A stretch of 64,000 nt of DNA from Strigops habroptila (taxonomy: Eukaryota > Chordata > Aves > Psittaciformes > Psittacidae): NCBI RefSeq assembly GCF_004027225.2, contig NC_044282.2:60567225-60631224 (forward strand). The letters are read 5' to 3'. The first letter of the stretch is position 1; each line of letters starts with the position of its first letter. The notes beneath the pieces are model-generated. The model saw only the letters and a list, made by a program, of their open reading frames with translations, had not been told where the DNA came from and searched no databases. Position numbers and translations under genes: made by a program. Shown here piece by piece: positions 11,851 to 26,090 of the stretch.

Positions 11851-14769
11851 AGAAGACTAACCTACTGCAGAGATCTCCAGTCAGCAACCAGCTAACCATT
11901 GCTTTACTAGCTAACTTCATGGAAGGACACTCATGTCAGGACTCTAGCAGTATTTCTAGTCCATTTGGGTTTCCTTGAATTATTCACTATTTTCAAAGGA
12001 TAATAAACACTTTGACCTTTTAATATGTTGCAGTGACTATCAACAGAATTGTTCATTCATGATATAAAGTCATATAGGATATTTTAAGTAAGCAGGGAGT
12101 GTTTTTCCTTTTTGCTGTTTAAGTACACCACATACTTTTTCTATGTGCTGAAAGCACAGAATTAAATCCTAATTAAAGGCTGTAAAACAGCAGTGAATCT
12201 GAGAGGCCAGGAACAAGTACATATTATTGCCCCTTTCATAGATCATATAAGTGCTGTGGTGGCATAATAAATAATCCACCCAAAGTTTTTAAAGGTAAAA
12301 AACAGCAAATCATTAATAATGTCTCTGGCACCATATATCAAACTGAAGCCTTCCTCTCACAGCTGATCCCCACCTATTCCCAGCTGTCTTTTTCCACTGC
12401 TGTGTACATTGCTACCTCCCTTTGCATTGCTCTTTCTTCCTGTCTTCCCTGCTACCATATTTCTGTGCTTTGTCCATCTGCATTTGTTTCAGCAGTTCAC
12501 TGAATGCAGGTATGGATAACACAAGAAAACACACCTGACACTGTTTAAACTGATTTGCTCAGGAAGTTTAAAACTTGCCCAGACAAGAAAAGATTGGCAG
12601 AAACTGTTTTTTCAGGGTAGGGAGCAGGACTGGATCATCATATGGTAGTCTCATTTATTTCTGGCACACATTATTTATGGTGCTGTCTGTAATGGTGGAG
12701 CATTTAACCATGTGAAATTTTTGCTGTCTTGTCAACCTCTCTTTTTTTTTTGCTTATTGTTTAATCCACTTAACCTGTTTCATTATCTCAGTCTGTCTTG
12801 GTAAGTCCATTTCTGAAGGGCTGGGATACAATCTGTCATTACTCTACTTGTTCATGCTTAGTGTAGGCAAGTTCTTCCAAGATGCTGGGCTTCTTGGGCT
12901 TATGATAATTAGTATAGCTGAATATCACTATTACTAAGTATCACGAATTTGGTAACAGGGATTCCTCCAGTGATGCCTCAGTCCAGCTGCCTGCTTGCTC
13001 TTCTGTCCCATGATGTGGGGTTTTATCTTACCTCTTCTTAGGTATTAAGGGGAGACTCATCATATAGGTCTCACAGAGGAGGAAAGGAGTGCAAACATAG
13101 AGGCAGGGTACCCTTGTGCTGGATCCTCCCATCTGGAAGATGCACCATTAGGTGCCAGATCAAAGTAAGAGGCAAATTTTATGTGATTCTATGATTCTAC
13201 GACACAGACTTATTATTTGAGGCTGGGGAAAGGCAGGAAGAGCTATGTATCAGACTCAGCCAACATCTTTATTGGCTATGAAAGGGAAGGGCAGAAGTGT
13301 AGATACCCCATAGTAATTGGTGTCATCAGTGCATCTAAGTATTTTCCCTTGGGAATGCCTCTTCTCTTGCTGGGATCTGTGCTAGTCTGTGGCCAAGAGT
13401 TGTCCCCAGATGGGCAACGGTGGCTTTTGAGATGCCAAAATCCCTCTTGACTCCTCAACTCCTGTCCTCTGATAGAAAGGCTCCATGCTTGCTCATACGC
13501 ATCATTTCTTGAGAAAGCCAAAGGGATTGTACCGGCCATGGCATAACCTGGAGTAAATCAGCCCAAAAAAAACAAGAAGAGAAAAGCTGATGGGTGGCAA
13601 GAAATGGGGCAAGTGAATTGTCAGAGAAGGGCAACTCAGCACTGGCTCACCCAAGGGAGAGCTGCTCTTGATGAAGGTCAATGCAGAGTATGAAGAACTT
13701 CTCCCAAAGCTTTGGGATGGAGTGTGCCTGGATCACTCCAGCTGTGACTGGCAGCTGGGATCTGAGGTGATTTTTGAAGCTGACTGAGAAACACGGATTT
13801 TCTGGCTCTCTTGCAAGCTGGGACACAGGAAGCACCCCCTGGTTCTCTGCACTGAGAAACCCCATAACCATTGCACCAGGCTGAACTTGCCCTTTAGATA
13901 GGAGAAGGCTCGAAACTTGCAGGTCAAATGTAGCCATGGTGCTGAGGAAATGGAGACCTCAAAGGCTATGTTATTATGTTACTGTTCTCCATGAGCAGAG
14001 CATGTATTCCTGGTGGTTTGGTGAAGGATAATAATAAAACAATCAGAATAAATATTCTGAATAGTGGGAAAATGCACTTTTAACCTGCTCTGTAAGCACA
14101 CCTCCTGGTCTGATTCTTCTCCTCTTCAATGCTTTGCCGTGTGCTTTTTTTCTGTCAATAGTTTTAATGTGTGAGTGCGGATGTGGGTGTTCATTCAGCA
14201 ACTAGTGCAGTTGCAAGGGACATGTTTCCACCTTGCAGCACCCAGGCTCCTTAATTCTAGTTGCTTTGGGTTTGGGTGGTCTGGGAGATGGGTGCTGGTG
14301 AGGTTAGGAGGTGAGTTACCTGGGGATTGCTTCATGGTGATGCTGACAAGTTTGTAACAGAGGTAAAAGACTATAGTTCTCTTTTCTGAGTTTCTAGATT
14401 TATTTCTCAGGACATGGGTTGTGCTAATCATTCCTGCACCTGTGGAAGAGATCTGCAAATCTTCGTGCTAGACTATCCAGTATGAGGCTATGAAGAAAAA
14501 GGAAAAAGGAAAGTCCATAGCAGGTGTCCTGCACTTATCCAAGGTGATCCTTTAGCAGAAAAGTGGAGCTGCAGACATCAAAATGTGAGGAATAAGGCCC
14601 AGGAGAGAGTTGACATGAGCTGTGGGATGAGTAAAGCTGCAGGGAAAGATCATCAGATGATATTATATATTAATAATGTACACAGCAAACTTCATCTTGG
14701 GGAAAAGTAGAAAGCAACAACCACTGCAAAACAGGAATGGACATGTTTTACCAAATAGTAATGACAACT

Positions 14770-14965
14770 GTATGAGGGACCATTCATTACAGGGTCCGAC
14801 CAGAGGTCCTTCTAGCCCTTACCAGGACTCTGCAATGTTTAGCAGTTTTTAGGAAGAGCTTATAAGAAGTGAGCAGTGTACAGGACACTTTCCAGTAAAC
14901 CCTGTTGCAACCAAGCTAGGGTTGATGGTCTTGCTGAGCCATTACTGTAACTTTATTTGACCCTT
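14770..14965. repeat. Possible very old LINE fragment
   Basis: The stretch around GACCAGAGGTCCTTCTAGCCC followed by an AGGAAGAGCTTATAAGAA-type block resembles the 3' region of old amniote CR1-type LINEs. Similarity is from memory of the pattern and is weak. Confidence 0.3.
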
Positions 14966-15292
14966 AGCTGCTATAAGTATCTTTAAACAATAACTCAAGA
15001 TGTTCAATACTCTTCTCATTAGACTGTAAGGAGGCACTAAGGAATAGCGGGTGGAATGTCACTTTTCCAAATAATCCCAGGCAGCACCCAATTCCTGCCT
15101 TCCAAGTCGAGTGCCCACCATTTCCCATCCCATTTGCAAGCAAAGCCTGTTATCAGTACAAAACCCTAGCTGCTACCAGTCAGGAAAAAAAGAATGAAAG
15201 GACTCATTTGAAAATCCTGTGGTCCCTGAGCAAAGCAAGAGCTCACTATGTACCCTGATGGAAAGACTTTGAACATAACTTAAGTGGATGTT

Positions 15293-15332
15293 AAAACAAA
15301 CAAACAAACAAACAAACAAACAAACAAACAAG
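15293..15332. repeat. (AAAC)n microsatellite
   Basis: About ten perfect AAAC units in a row, likely length-variable between individuals. Confidence 0.97.
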
Positions 15333-18300
15333 GTCTGGTCCCAGCTTGCTTTAAAACAAACATTTCCATTTAACCATATATCAGTTATTAAAACTCCTCA
15401 GATAAACATAAACCAGGAGCAGCTTGGATTCAGTTCAGTTACTTTCATTGGACCATTTACCTAAGTCGAGTGACTCTGAGGTTCATTTTTCAGTTTCAAT
15501 CTGTGATGCCTTGCTGGGGATGATATAATGCTCTCCATAACCTCTCTGTCCTGGAAGAAGCCACGCTCAGTCAATACTCCATCAGGGTGACAGGTCCCAA
15601 ATCTCACTGCAAGCTGTGATGAATTGTCTCGGCATAATATTTCATATATCTCCTGCTTTCAGAGGGGAGCTGACACAAATAATTGGTGTCACTTTTGCTG
15701 GGACAGTGCCAAATGCTGACAAAACAGTTCCTAATCAGAAGTGCCAGTGATTTGCTCTGGGATTTGCATGCTGGACGACAGGAAAGTGTCACCATGGCAG
15801 AGAGCTTGCGGGGCCCCAGCTTGCTGGCACACAGTGGCCCCTTGGGCAGTGCAAGAGCGCGGTGTCGTGAGAAGGGCTGGTGGCACAGCCAGCTTGGCAC
15901 GAGCTGTTAGTGGGCCTGGAAATATGGCTAAAGGCTCACCTTGAGCTGTGGAGAGCTCAGCAGTCCAGGAACAAGGTCCCCAAGCCCTTATACTTCCATA
16001 CATCAACCCTTAATACTCTCTTTAAAGACCTACAAGATGCTGCCATGTAACAACATCTAGGATGTTGACAAGTTCTTTGCATGAATAGCCAGGTGCTGTA
16101 TGGTGCTATATCACAGCATATGGTTTTAGTCCGAAAAATCTGACTATTGCTGCAGTCAAGCAGGAGTGAAGAAGGATTAGTGACTTTCTCAATATCAAAA
16201 AGTGAATCTGGATCCAGGGCCTGAACCCAGATCTCCTGCATCCTGGGTCTCCTTTACCCACAAAAAATCTCTTTCTCCAGACTCCTCACCTTTTTGTTGT
16301 AGTCACTCTACCTCACCTACTATTGACTGAGAGCCTTTTTGGCCAGGAGGCTGGGACCCCAACCCTAACTCAGCCCCCCATGCTACTAAAACATAGCAGG
16401 GATATGCACCTACTCCCTAGGAAGATAATCCACCTTGACTGCCTCCTGGGATAAATCAAATTTAACTCCATTAAGCCACTGGGGTGAATGTTACCACAAG
16501 ACAGACCACGTTTCACTGAAAAGTTTCAGGCTCCGAGAGATTCACCTAGTAACTACACCAGTGTTTCTATACTTAAGAACTTGGACTTGGTGACACATGA
16601 ATAGACGGAGGGTATTTTACATGTCCCCAGGGCTTTCAAAGGCTGCTTAATTGTCCTCCTCCTCTCCCACTTTTCCTTTGCTGTATTGTTAGCGTTATCA
16701 ACAATTCCCATGCACTATACCACCACACAGGAAAATAATTCAGCACCTGGCACTGGACTTGTATCCTGTCTGCAGGGGCCACAGGGCAAACAATTCGGTC
16801 TGCATCTACCGTATGGCACCGCACACGGCGAGCGGGGAAGGAAACCTGGGGCAACCGCACAATTGACGGGGAAGCATCACCCGTGGTCAGAGGAATAGCT
16901 GGCCGATGGAGGATTTGCCGTTCCAACTCTGTACTTGGGCTAAGAGACACGCGTGCATTTGACGCCCTCTGCTGACGATATGACAAATATGAGTATTTTA
17001 TATTTAATGCTGTAATTCAAAGCCAGACTCAATGTTGCTGGGTCTGTTCTTACATGAACACAAAACAACAAAAACACGGGGTGGAAGGACCTTCTAGGCC
17101 ACGCCCTACCCCAAAACAAAAATCAATTTTGCTTGAATTCTGGTTGCCGTAATTGAGTCAATCCTCTTCTTAAAACTTCTTTTGGAAGATATTTTTTTCC
17201 CTGCTCCACTTTGGCACATGCCATTTCTCTGCCAGCCTAACGGAATGCCCACTTAACTTCCAATTTTGCATCCCAGCAGTACAGATGCAGCCATCAGCTC
17301 TGAGCTCCTCAGGAGGAAAGTGGAAGGTGTGAGGTCCCCACCACCATTGGTCTGATGTCTCACAGAGTTTCTGAAGCTCTAAAGAGTCTGGCTCACCTTT
17401 GGTTCCCAGAATCATTAGTTTCCCCATACCTGGGTGCACAGCTAAAGTTGAGGAAACAAAGCTGACCTCTAAGGCTGAATCTTCAAAAAATTCTCAAAAT
17501 CCAAACAAATATATTCTTTTCAACCATAGATTTAACAATTTCCTCGTCCAAGAATTGCAACTTTTTGTTCTGAGGCAGAACGTATCTTTTTTCCCCCAGA
17601 AGCGCAGTGAGAGGGAACCAGAAACATGGGTTGATGCCCTGTTTGGGAGTGACCAGCTGGTTGCTCGCAGACCTTTGAGTTAGAAACCAGCCATGGTGAC
17701 TTGCCCTCCTTTCTGCCAACACCTTCTGCACTGGGCTGGCAGCCTCATGAGGTTATCTGGTTACTGGAGAGGGGGAAGATGCTTTTTAAAAGGTGTGTTG
17801 TGCTTTGTGTAAAGGATCAGGACTACCTGAGTTAATAATTCTGGTTATACTACAGAGCAGAGGGGGATTTTATCCAGGTTGAAATATGAGTATGCTGACC
17901 ACAAGGGATATATGCAGACACAGAAATCACACTGCATTTTCTATTGGTACCAAGATTCTTTAATTTGAAGGGACTTCTAAGAAATTCCTTTGCTAATTCA
18001 ATATCTCTTGCCTGTGCAATGATCCTACAGCCCAGGCAGCAATCTGAGAGCACAAGTGTCTGCGAGAGGCAGCCTCATGGGAAGACATACATCTTGTGGA
18101 CTGAATTCTGAAGACCTGGAGCCAGAAAGAGCAGCCAGCTGTGAAGGCACACTGACTGTGTTTCAACACCCTGCTATCTGGTGTCAGAAAAGAAAGCCCT
18201 TGTGGAATGGAGACCCCATGTCCAAAGTTTAGGTTCCCCCTCTGTCTTCCTCTGAGCTATTTTAGTCTTGTAGAAAAACTTTATCCTCCCCTCTCTCCAT

Positions 18301-21300
18301 TGATTAAAGCAGCCAGGGAATTCGGGGCAGGGAAAAAAAGATTAGGGAAGACTCAAGTTCAAATTCTGCATCCTAGAGGTGCTTCAGACCAACATCTCTT
18401 AGTTGCACTAAGGTAAAATGTACTTTAGAATGAATGAGGCTGTGACGAAAGGTACTTTACTTTTCACACGATGTTTGCCTGCTTCTCAGACCTAGCAGGC
18501 AGTTAGGACTCTAAACACAGGTGCTCAGGACCTTTTCTCACCCAAATTGCGATAACTTGTACCCAAACTGAATAACTGAGATGTGTCTACCCTGCAAAGG
18601 GTGTTCAGATTGCATACTCAGGCAGCTCACATGGGTTTCTTACAGCTCCCAGTCTTGGCCATTGTGATTTCGATGTTCAGGGAAGCCAGGAGGTATTTCG
18701 GTCACTTGCTTCCAAAGTGAGGAGAGGCAGACACAGTTTTCTAGTAAGAAATATGAATTAGCAGTCCCTTCTCTGCAGTGCTCATGGGAAGCTGGATGCC
18801 TAAATTCAGCTCACAGGGATGAAGGCACTTAAAAGCTGGGTTCCATGATGCTCGGTGTTGCAATGACTAACCCACTCTTGCACTGCTGTCTCCCACCATG
18901 GCTGCACCCGACCATGGCAGCTCTCCAGGCTCCCAGGCACTGATGAAAATGTTGAGATTTAGTTTTAGCGTTGGGAAATACTTCATCTCAACAAAACAGC
19001 AGCCATATTTCCTGTATCTTTACACAAAAGAAATAACAGGCATATGTGTATCAAGTGTATTTATCTATGCAGGATTTTGCCTTACAAGGAACAATAGAAA
19101 CTTGAATCTGTGCAGTCACCCAACCACAGCAGAGTGTTTAGATTTTTTTTTTTTTTGTTGTTTTGGAAAATATTGTGCGTACGGGAGTTCCTTAACACAG
19201 CAAGACAGCAGACAGCTTCCTGTTATGAAAACAGCCAACAACCTGACATTCAGCAATCTGACATTCCCTGCACCTAACGTGATAAACAGGGCCGATAAAG
19301 ATCTGCCACAATAGGTACAATAGCACCCCCCTATAAAGGAATAGGACATGGAAAGAGCCTCAATACACAAATATCCCAAGCCATCTCTTCCAGCTTCTTT
19401 TATACAGTAGATAATCTCATCCTGCTTTCCATATTTTCCCAACATTGATTCATTTCCCCTCATGCAGGGGTCAAAGTAGGAGCTGGCTGTTTGATACCAC
19501 TTTCTCGCAGGTCTTTGTAGTTCAGAGGCAATGCTCAGTTGAAACCTGAAAATTGTTTACTGGGTTTCCCTTCCTCCTGCCATTTATGATCCCTGCTTTT
19601 CAATGCCACAGCTGCTGAACTCATCTAGCTTGTCCCCAAATTCACCTCCTTGATCTGAATTAAATTCCAGAACAAAACTGAAAATAGTGGGAACCTCTTC
19701 CCCCTTCTTTGACCTTTATAATGGATGCTGGATCTGCCTTTCTTCCTCCCTGATTCCATATAGCACCTACCACAGTGGGGCTCTGAGCCACCCTGCTAAA
19801 GCTGCAGAAGAAATATCAGATAATACTAACTTCCCAAATCAGTGTGGAGTGCATTTTCCCCATCTGAAAGTTGACTGCAAAGTGTAAGAGGAGGATCCCC
19901 TCCATTACTACTCAGCTCCTACATCTTATAAGGACTTCAGCCATTTTCCAGTCCCTCCACAAAACTCCATGAGATTCAGTGGAACATCTCCCAGCTTTTC
20001 CCCACAGGCTGCTCTTCCTTTTTCTACATCATGTAGGAAAGTAGTAAAGACTCAGCTCTTGTATCCTAACAGCCTTTTGAGTACCACCCAGGCAGCAGAG
20101 TCGGGAGGGAGATGGCCTAATCTTCATTTTTTAACTCTCAAAGAAATTACAAGCTCTCCCTGGCTGGCAGAACTCTTTGTGAAGAGGATATGCTCTGTAA
20201 CATGGAAAAGTTTGAATCGCTCCTTGGAGCCACAACTCAGTCCCTTTAGCCCTTGCCTCTGCTGCTCACTCACAAAGAAGCTTCCTTTGAAACCAGCATC
20301 CCTGTCCAGCAGCACAGCTTAAATCCTGCTCTAGGAGGAGATGTAAAGAAGGATGGACATTGTCTCATGTAAAGTGGGTGCAGGAAGGTTGCTTCCCATG
20401 CGCAATATCTGACCACAGATAGCATTTATTGTTTAATATATCATATTGTGTAATACAGCGTTTGAAGGTATTTGAGTTCTTTCTGCCATGCTTTGGCAGA
20501 ACAACATATCTCAGGCTGGACTTTATGGTGACTGGCGTACACAAGACCAGTAGCCTGGAGCAAGGCCATAAGCAACATCAAATCAAAAACCTGCCCTATT
20601 GCCCCCCGACAGCTGAGGAGTGTGTATGCAATGGGGGGGGGCACAGCCTACACCTCCTACGAGCTGTGGTGCTTGTGCCCTGTCTCCTAAGGGAAGCAAA
20701 GACCATTATTTTCTTTGAAAGCACATTTAGAGGAGGCACTTGTTCAGCAGGTAACTTGTCCGAGTTACAATAATCCAGAGACAAAGAGCTGAAGGAGCAA
20801 AGCCCAAGATGGGCAATACACATGTTCTTGTAACAAAATTAATCCCATACTGACTATTCCCTTTTCCTGACCAAGAGCTCAAAACATCAAACAGTTGTAG
20901 AGCAGGAGGATGTGTAGGAGTCTGGGGATGGGAGCATCCATGCTTTGCAAAGTGCTTTTGTTTCAAAATGTGTTTTGAGTCCATTGTTTCAGGCCCCACA
21001 CCAGGTGGGATAGGTCGGGATTGCCTCACTGTCAAGACTCACTGTTGTCTTCAAGCCACTGTGGTGCTCGGGATAGGATGGTGGTATCTGGACAGGTCTG
21101 TATCTGGACCTATGCAGATACAGAAACCAAACACCAGGAGGATGGTCTTGGAGGGATTTTGAGTGCCTCAAGGGCTAGGCGAAGAGAGACTGATGGCTGC
21201 TGCTTTTGTCTGACACATCCAGGGCAGGCAATGGAGTTATCCTGCACTGAAAAACTACAGGAGTATCTTTCCCCCTGGAGCATAATTCTTCCTAGCCACA

Positions 21301-22095
21301 AATCTCCCAGGTTATACTTCTCCCAGTCTTAAATATCTGACTGCTAGCTTGGTTCTCACACAATGGACAGGTACTAGTTTTCCCTTAGGGCACACATGGC
21401 CCTAATTCCTGTTTGTACCATCCCATCCAGAAAACAAGCTTAGGTGGTGGTCAAACACGGGTGCAGGATAACATTTGATGACAGCAGCACCATCCTGCAT
21501 CACCACTGGTGTTCCTGGGCAACCAGTTCAGAGATGGAGAAAAACTTAGAGGCCTATATTATGGATGTCCTTTTTGGCAGTGTTGTGTGGAAAGGAGACA
21601 ACACAGTTAAGGAGTCAGCCAGGAAGGACTCCCAACCCCCTGTGCTGCAAGAAGTGGGATTCATCAGACACCCAAGTCCAGGCTCCCCACATTAAACTTC
21701 GTATTACTTTGTAAAAGAGTGTCGCTGCCTTACGGTAGGAGTAATACAGCTTGTCAATGTAGAAAGTGAGCTGTATATTCAACCATGTTCAGTACCTGTA
21801 TTGTAAAGTTTTGAGTGACAACTGGAAGTGTTATTGCCATTAAATAAGATCGAGCAAGAACACTTAAAAAGACATCCTTAAAGTCAAGCAGAGAAAAAGA
21901 GAAAAATCAATCCCATCTGGGCAGAGAAACCCCTGTTATGTCAACATCCTGTAGAAAGAACTTTCAGGGCTTTGTATGTTGCACCTTCCAACCAGCTGAT
22001 ACTCCTGTATGCAAGGGCAGACACTGACAAACATCTTGACTCTGGGGTAAAACCTTAAAACACTCTTAGCTAACACCTTGAGAAGGAAAAAATGT

Positions 22096-22197
22096 GTACT
22101 GTGTGCAGCTCTGGGGCCCCCACCATAAGAAGGACGTAGAGCTGTTGGAGTGAGTCCAGAGGAGGCCACAGAGATGCTCCAAGAGGTGGAGCACGGC
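22096..22197 (+). mobile_element. CR1 LINE, internal fragment
   Basis: About 100 bp matching the CR1 segment that reads CAGCTCTGGGGCCCCC...AAGAAGGAC...GAGCTGTTGGAGTGAGTCCAGAGGAGGCCAC. The 3' tail is missing. Confidence 0.8.
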
Positions 22198-23722
22198 TCC
22201 TTGTCTTTAGACAAGGGTGTCACACAAGGTCCCCCGCTGGTTACCGGCCTATGGCAATACCTGAGCCATTCCTGGGGTCAGTGTGGTTGGCCTGGGCCAA
22301 AACCATGTCAAGAAATGCTCAAATAATTTAGCAGTGCGGATGAAGGAATTCCTGTCTGGGATAATTTACTGATGCTGCCTTCGAGCCCTTGGTGACCTCA
22401 TCTGGTCATGGTTTCTGATTTATGCCGCTGTTAATTGCTCTAATTTACTATTTCCGCTGCAGTAGCAACAAGGAGCCTCAGGCTGAAGAAGAAATAGTTG
22501 TGCTGGCTACTGCTCAAAAGCAGGACATCTCCTCTCTTAAAAAGGTCTCTCAATCAAAATATAACCTGTGAGAAGGAGAACCAGGACCCAGAGTGGGAGG
22601 AGAAGGTGGTAGCAATGAAAAACCATGCTCAGGGATGTGACCTCCTCATTGTGTGGTGGCAGCGGGATGGACAAGAGCATTTAAAACCAAGAAGGAGACT
22701 TTTAAGGACAGACCAGAAGGAGGATAAGAAAAGGCTTTGTGTGCATGCACAGAAAGGTCCTTGCACTCACTGGTTACAGTATATTTGCTACACAGAGGGC
22801 CCAGCACCTCCTCTTAGGCACCCACACTAATGCAGACGGGTGCAAAACCTTCCCTGGCTACTCAGGGATTGAGTCATATCCTTTTTGTACAGGTGCAAAA
22901 TGACCTACTAAAGCAAACATATTGGTTCATAAGTGGCTCATGTTACACTTGGGTTCTTTGCAAGCCCTTTGGCTTTTATGTACTTTATACTTGGAAGATG
23001 TTAAGCTGAGCAGCTGTGTTTGATAAGCAAACTCCTCAGTGCCTCCTATGTACCTCGTCATGGGCTCAAATGGTTTCAGGATCAAACCCAAAAGTTGGTC
23101 TTTATGTGGTCTTCAGCAGCTGAAGGGGTTTTTCTCTCTCGTGCTGTGCAGCTACAGCACATTAAAAATGGAAAAACTACCATTGCCTTCTTCATGCACC
23201 AGAGTAGTTAATGCATTATGAATAGGGGGCCTTCTAACACTATGTTGGTTTAGGAGGAATTGCATAAATACTTTCCATTTGTTCCCCGTAGCTCAGCTCC
23301 ATCAAGACCCTCACTCACCTCTTTTGCTCCTCATTCCTTGAGAGGCATTTTTTTTAAGACAGAGCAGGCAGGATTTGCCCTTGTGCCCCATCCAAGAAAA
23401 AGAGAGAAAAATAACCCCAAACAATTGCAAAGCTTTCATTTGAGAAATTAATTCGCAAGAGAATAGGGTTAAAAATAAAGTTGTTTGGCCAGTGCCTTTA
23501 TAAGCACCACCCATATTCTCTGGAATATAATTCATAAGCACAATATGTTTTTTGTTGTGAATGAGTGTGAAGTACCAGAAAAGGAAAGAGGAAACCCCTA
23601 ATGTAGTCCTGAATAGACCTGTGAAAAAGGATAATAAAACTTGTCCTGGATTTCCTTTAGCAGCAGGTGCTTCCTTTGGAGTTTCTATTCATTCAGGCTT
23701 TGGACAGACACAGCCTGCCAAA

Positions 23723-23744
23723 TTTTTGTTTTGTTTTGTTTTGT
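23723..23744. repeat. (TTTTG)n short microsatellite
   Basis: About four TTTTG units. Confidence 0.9.
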
Positions 23745-25824
23745 AAACCCAGAGTTCAGTTGATCTGAGTGAAGGTGAACTTGACTCCTTGACCACTGCC
23801 AAGATCATGGTCCCACAAGATCAACAGCAAAGCTCCAAGCTTTTGTGGTGGACCCCCTTCCAGATCTGATAGTTCATTAATTTTCCTCAAGCATTCAAGG
23901 CTTGAAGAACCTACATTTTTCTTTTAAATAGGCCACCCATCCTTCCCAGTGACGTACTGCTGAGATACCCACTCTCGCTCCTCCACAAATTTCTAGCAAG
24001 GCACTAGCTGTGACCGGGGGAATACAACTACTCAGTTTCACAAGGCAGGACTCGTTTCTGTGGAAAGAGCAGACAATACTAAGCACTGGCTGATGTTTGG
24101 AAAACCATCAGACAGAGGACTAAATTGCTACATGTCCTGTACGATGTGGAAAGGCCTATGCTGTCTAGAGGATCACAGAGACCCTTCATCTCTCAACATC
24201 TCTCCAGACGACACCAGGAGAAGCCAACTTTTCCTTGTCAAACACAACCTGCCTTCCCTCCCTAGCCCTTTCCCCATCCAAAGACAGCACTGCCAAACCT
24301 TCACCAATCCTCCCCATCCCTATATCTTATTCCAGAACACAGATGAAATATGTTATATTCCCTCCGGTCAACCATCAATAGTTCCCACCTCCTACTCTGG
24401 CTCCTGTAATGTCTCATTATCCCAACCTTGGCCATGCACGACAAGAGTCTCCCACCCTTTTAGCTCAGACCACCTCAGCCTTTCTTAGAAGACCTCTCTG
24501 TCATCCACTGCTTCAAGTTCAAATTTATCATCCTTGCATTCAGAGCCCTACATGACACTGCCCCTTTCCTGCTCATTCTTCCTTCTTCCTTCCTTACACA
24601 CAAGTGGTAAATGCCCTCTCTGAGCACAGAGCTGCTGACAGCATCATTTTTGAGGGAAAGAGGAGACAAGCCTAGGAAATAACCACCAGCCTCTGCAGGC
24701 CTCTCATGCACAATTTAGACAGTGGCATTGGCTTGAGTAAAAGCTAAGCAAAAAATATGTTTATTTGTCCCATTGTTCACAGGAATTATTAAACACACAG
24801 CATGGAACGAAGTGAATCCCTGGGCAAATGCAGTCACTGACAGGTGTTCAATGCCATTGTTACCAGTGCTGGTATAAATATGAGCCAGATTTGGAGTGTT
24901 AAATATAGGCAATTGGATGAGCTGTTAATGTTTGCTTCAGTAGGACTGAGTTGAAGCAGGCAATAAGAATGTCTGGCAGGACAAAGTAACTACAAAGAAA
25001 AAAACCAGGTATTTGTTACAGCTACCTAATAAACAGCAGTTTAGCTGTTTTTTGCGGTCTTCCTTCTGCCTGTTAAGATGGATAGGAAGATATGCAATAT
25101 ATTTGGTACCTTACTCATGTATGTGTCAACTGTTTCAGTAATTGCATGGTAGGTGCATGCAGATTTGAAGCTCCTTGGAGCAGACTGCCTTTCTGCTACC
25201 TGTATAAATAGTTCCTGAAATGACAGTCTTGATAGGGATGACAGGTAGAAGTAATAGTACAGAGCAAGGTTCATAATGGAAATTATTCCTGGAACAAAAC
25301 ACTGCTCAGCCCTAAGTGAGACTTGTGGTCCAGATCCTGAATGAGTTCATGGATTCTTTCCTCTCAGAGATATTGTGTTATGGGTCAATCCAGCCTCATC
25401 ACTACAGCACAACACTCACCTCCCCAGGTCATATACCTCCCACCAAACATCCTTTTCCATCTCTGTACCAGCTGCTATCCCCAGAGCAGGACCCCAAATC
25501 TACCTATCACCCTCCTCTGTGTCTCCTGTGGTGCCATGACTGCCCCAATGGTGCCAGTCTCTGATCACGGCTACTCTGAGCCTCAGCAACCACCACATAT
25601 TGGCCACACCATGAGAATACTTGACATGTAGATTTTACCACTGCAAGGGTCAGCATTCAAAGTAGTTCAGCCCTCTCTAAATAACAGAAAAGCCATCCTA
25701 CAGCTGTACTTGAGCACTTTGTGAAGCACAGTTGGTGACAGGTGACGCGGGACAACCCAGTCCTGCTAGACCTCCAAAACCAGCAATCTTCGCTTAACAT
25801 GATGAAAAAGCCCATGGAAATAAG

Positions 25825-26090
25825 AAAAGGCTTCTTAGGTCATTTAATCTATTCCCAGGGTTCAGCAAAGGTTTGTTTCCTACAGCCCAACCTTGTTACA
25901 GATTTTATTCACATGATGATATTTCAATCACTTCCTCTGGGAGATTCTTTCCAACAATGCAGATTTCTTGGCTGTAGAAGAATTCCCAGGGACTGAGCTG
26001 AAGTTTTCCTTCACCCCAGCAATGCATCCCTCAAACAGCTTCAAACTGAGAACTTCTCTCCCTTCTCATTGCCCTTTTGAGCGAACACAT
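25825..26090 (-). mobile_element. Old CR1/L3-like LINE 3' fragment
   Basis: Read on the plus strand it contains GGTCATTTAATCTATTCCC, a CACTTCCTCTGGGAGATTC block and CCAGGGACTGAGCTGAAG, which follow the order of the antisense 3' region of old CR1-type elements. Much diverged. Confidence 0.45.

Noticed and set aside
13180-13200. CR1-like tail GTGATTCTATGATTCTAC
   Set aside because: Only about 20 bases match and no CR1 body precedes it; too short to call an insertion.
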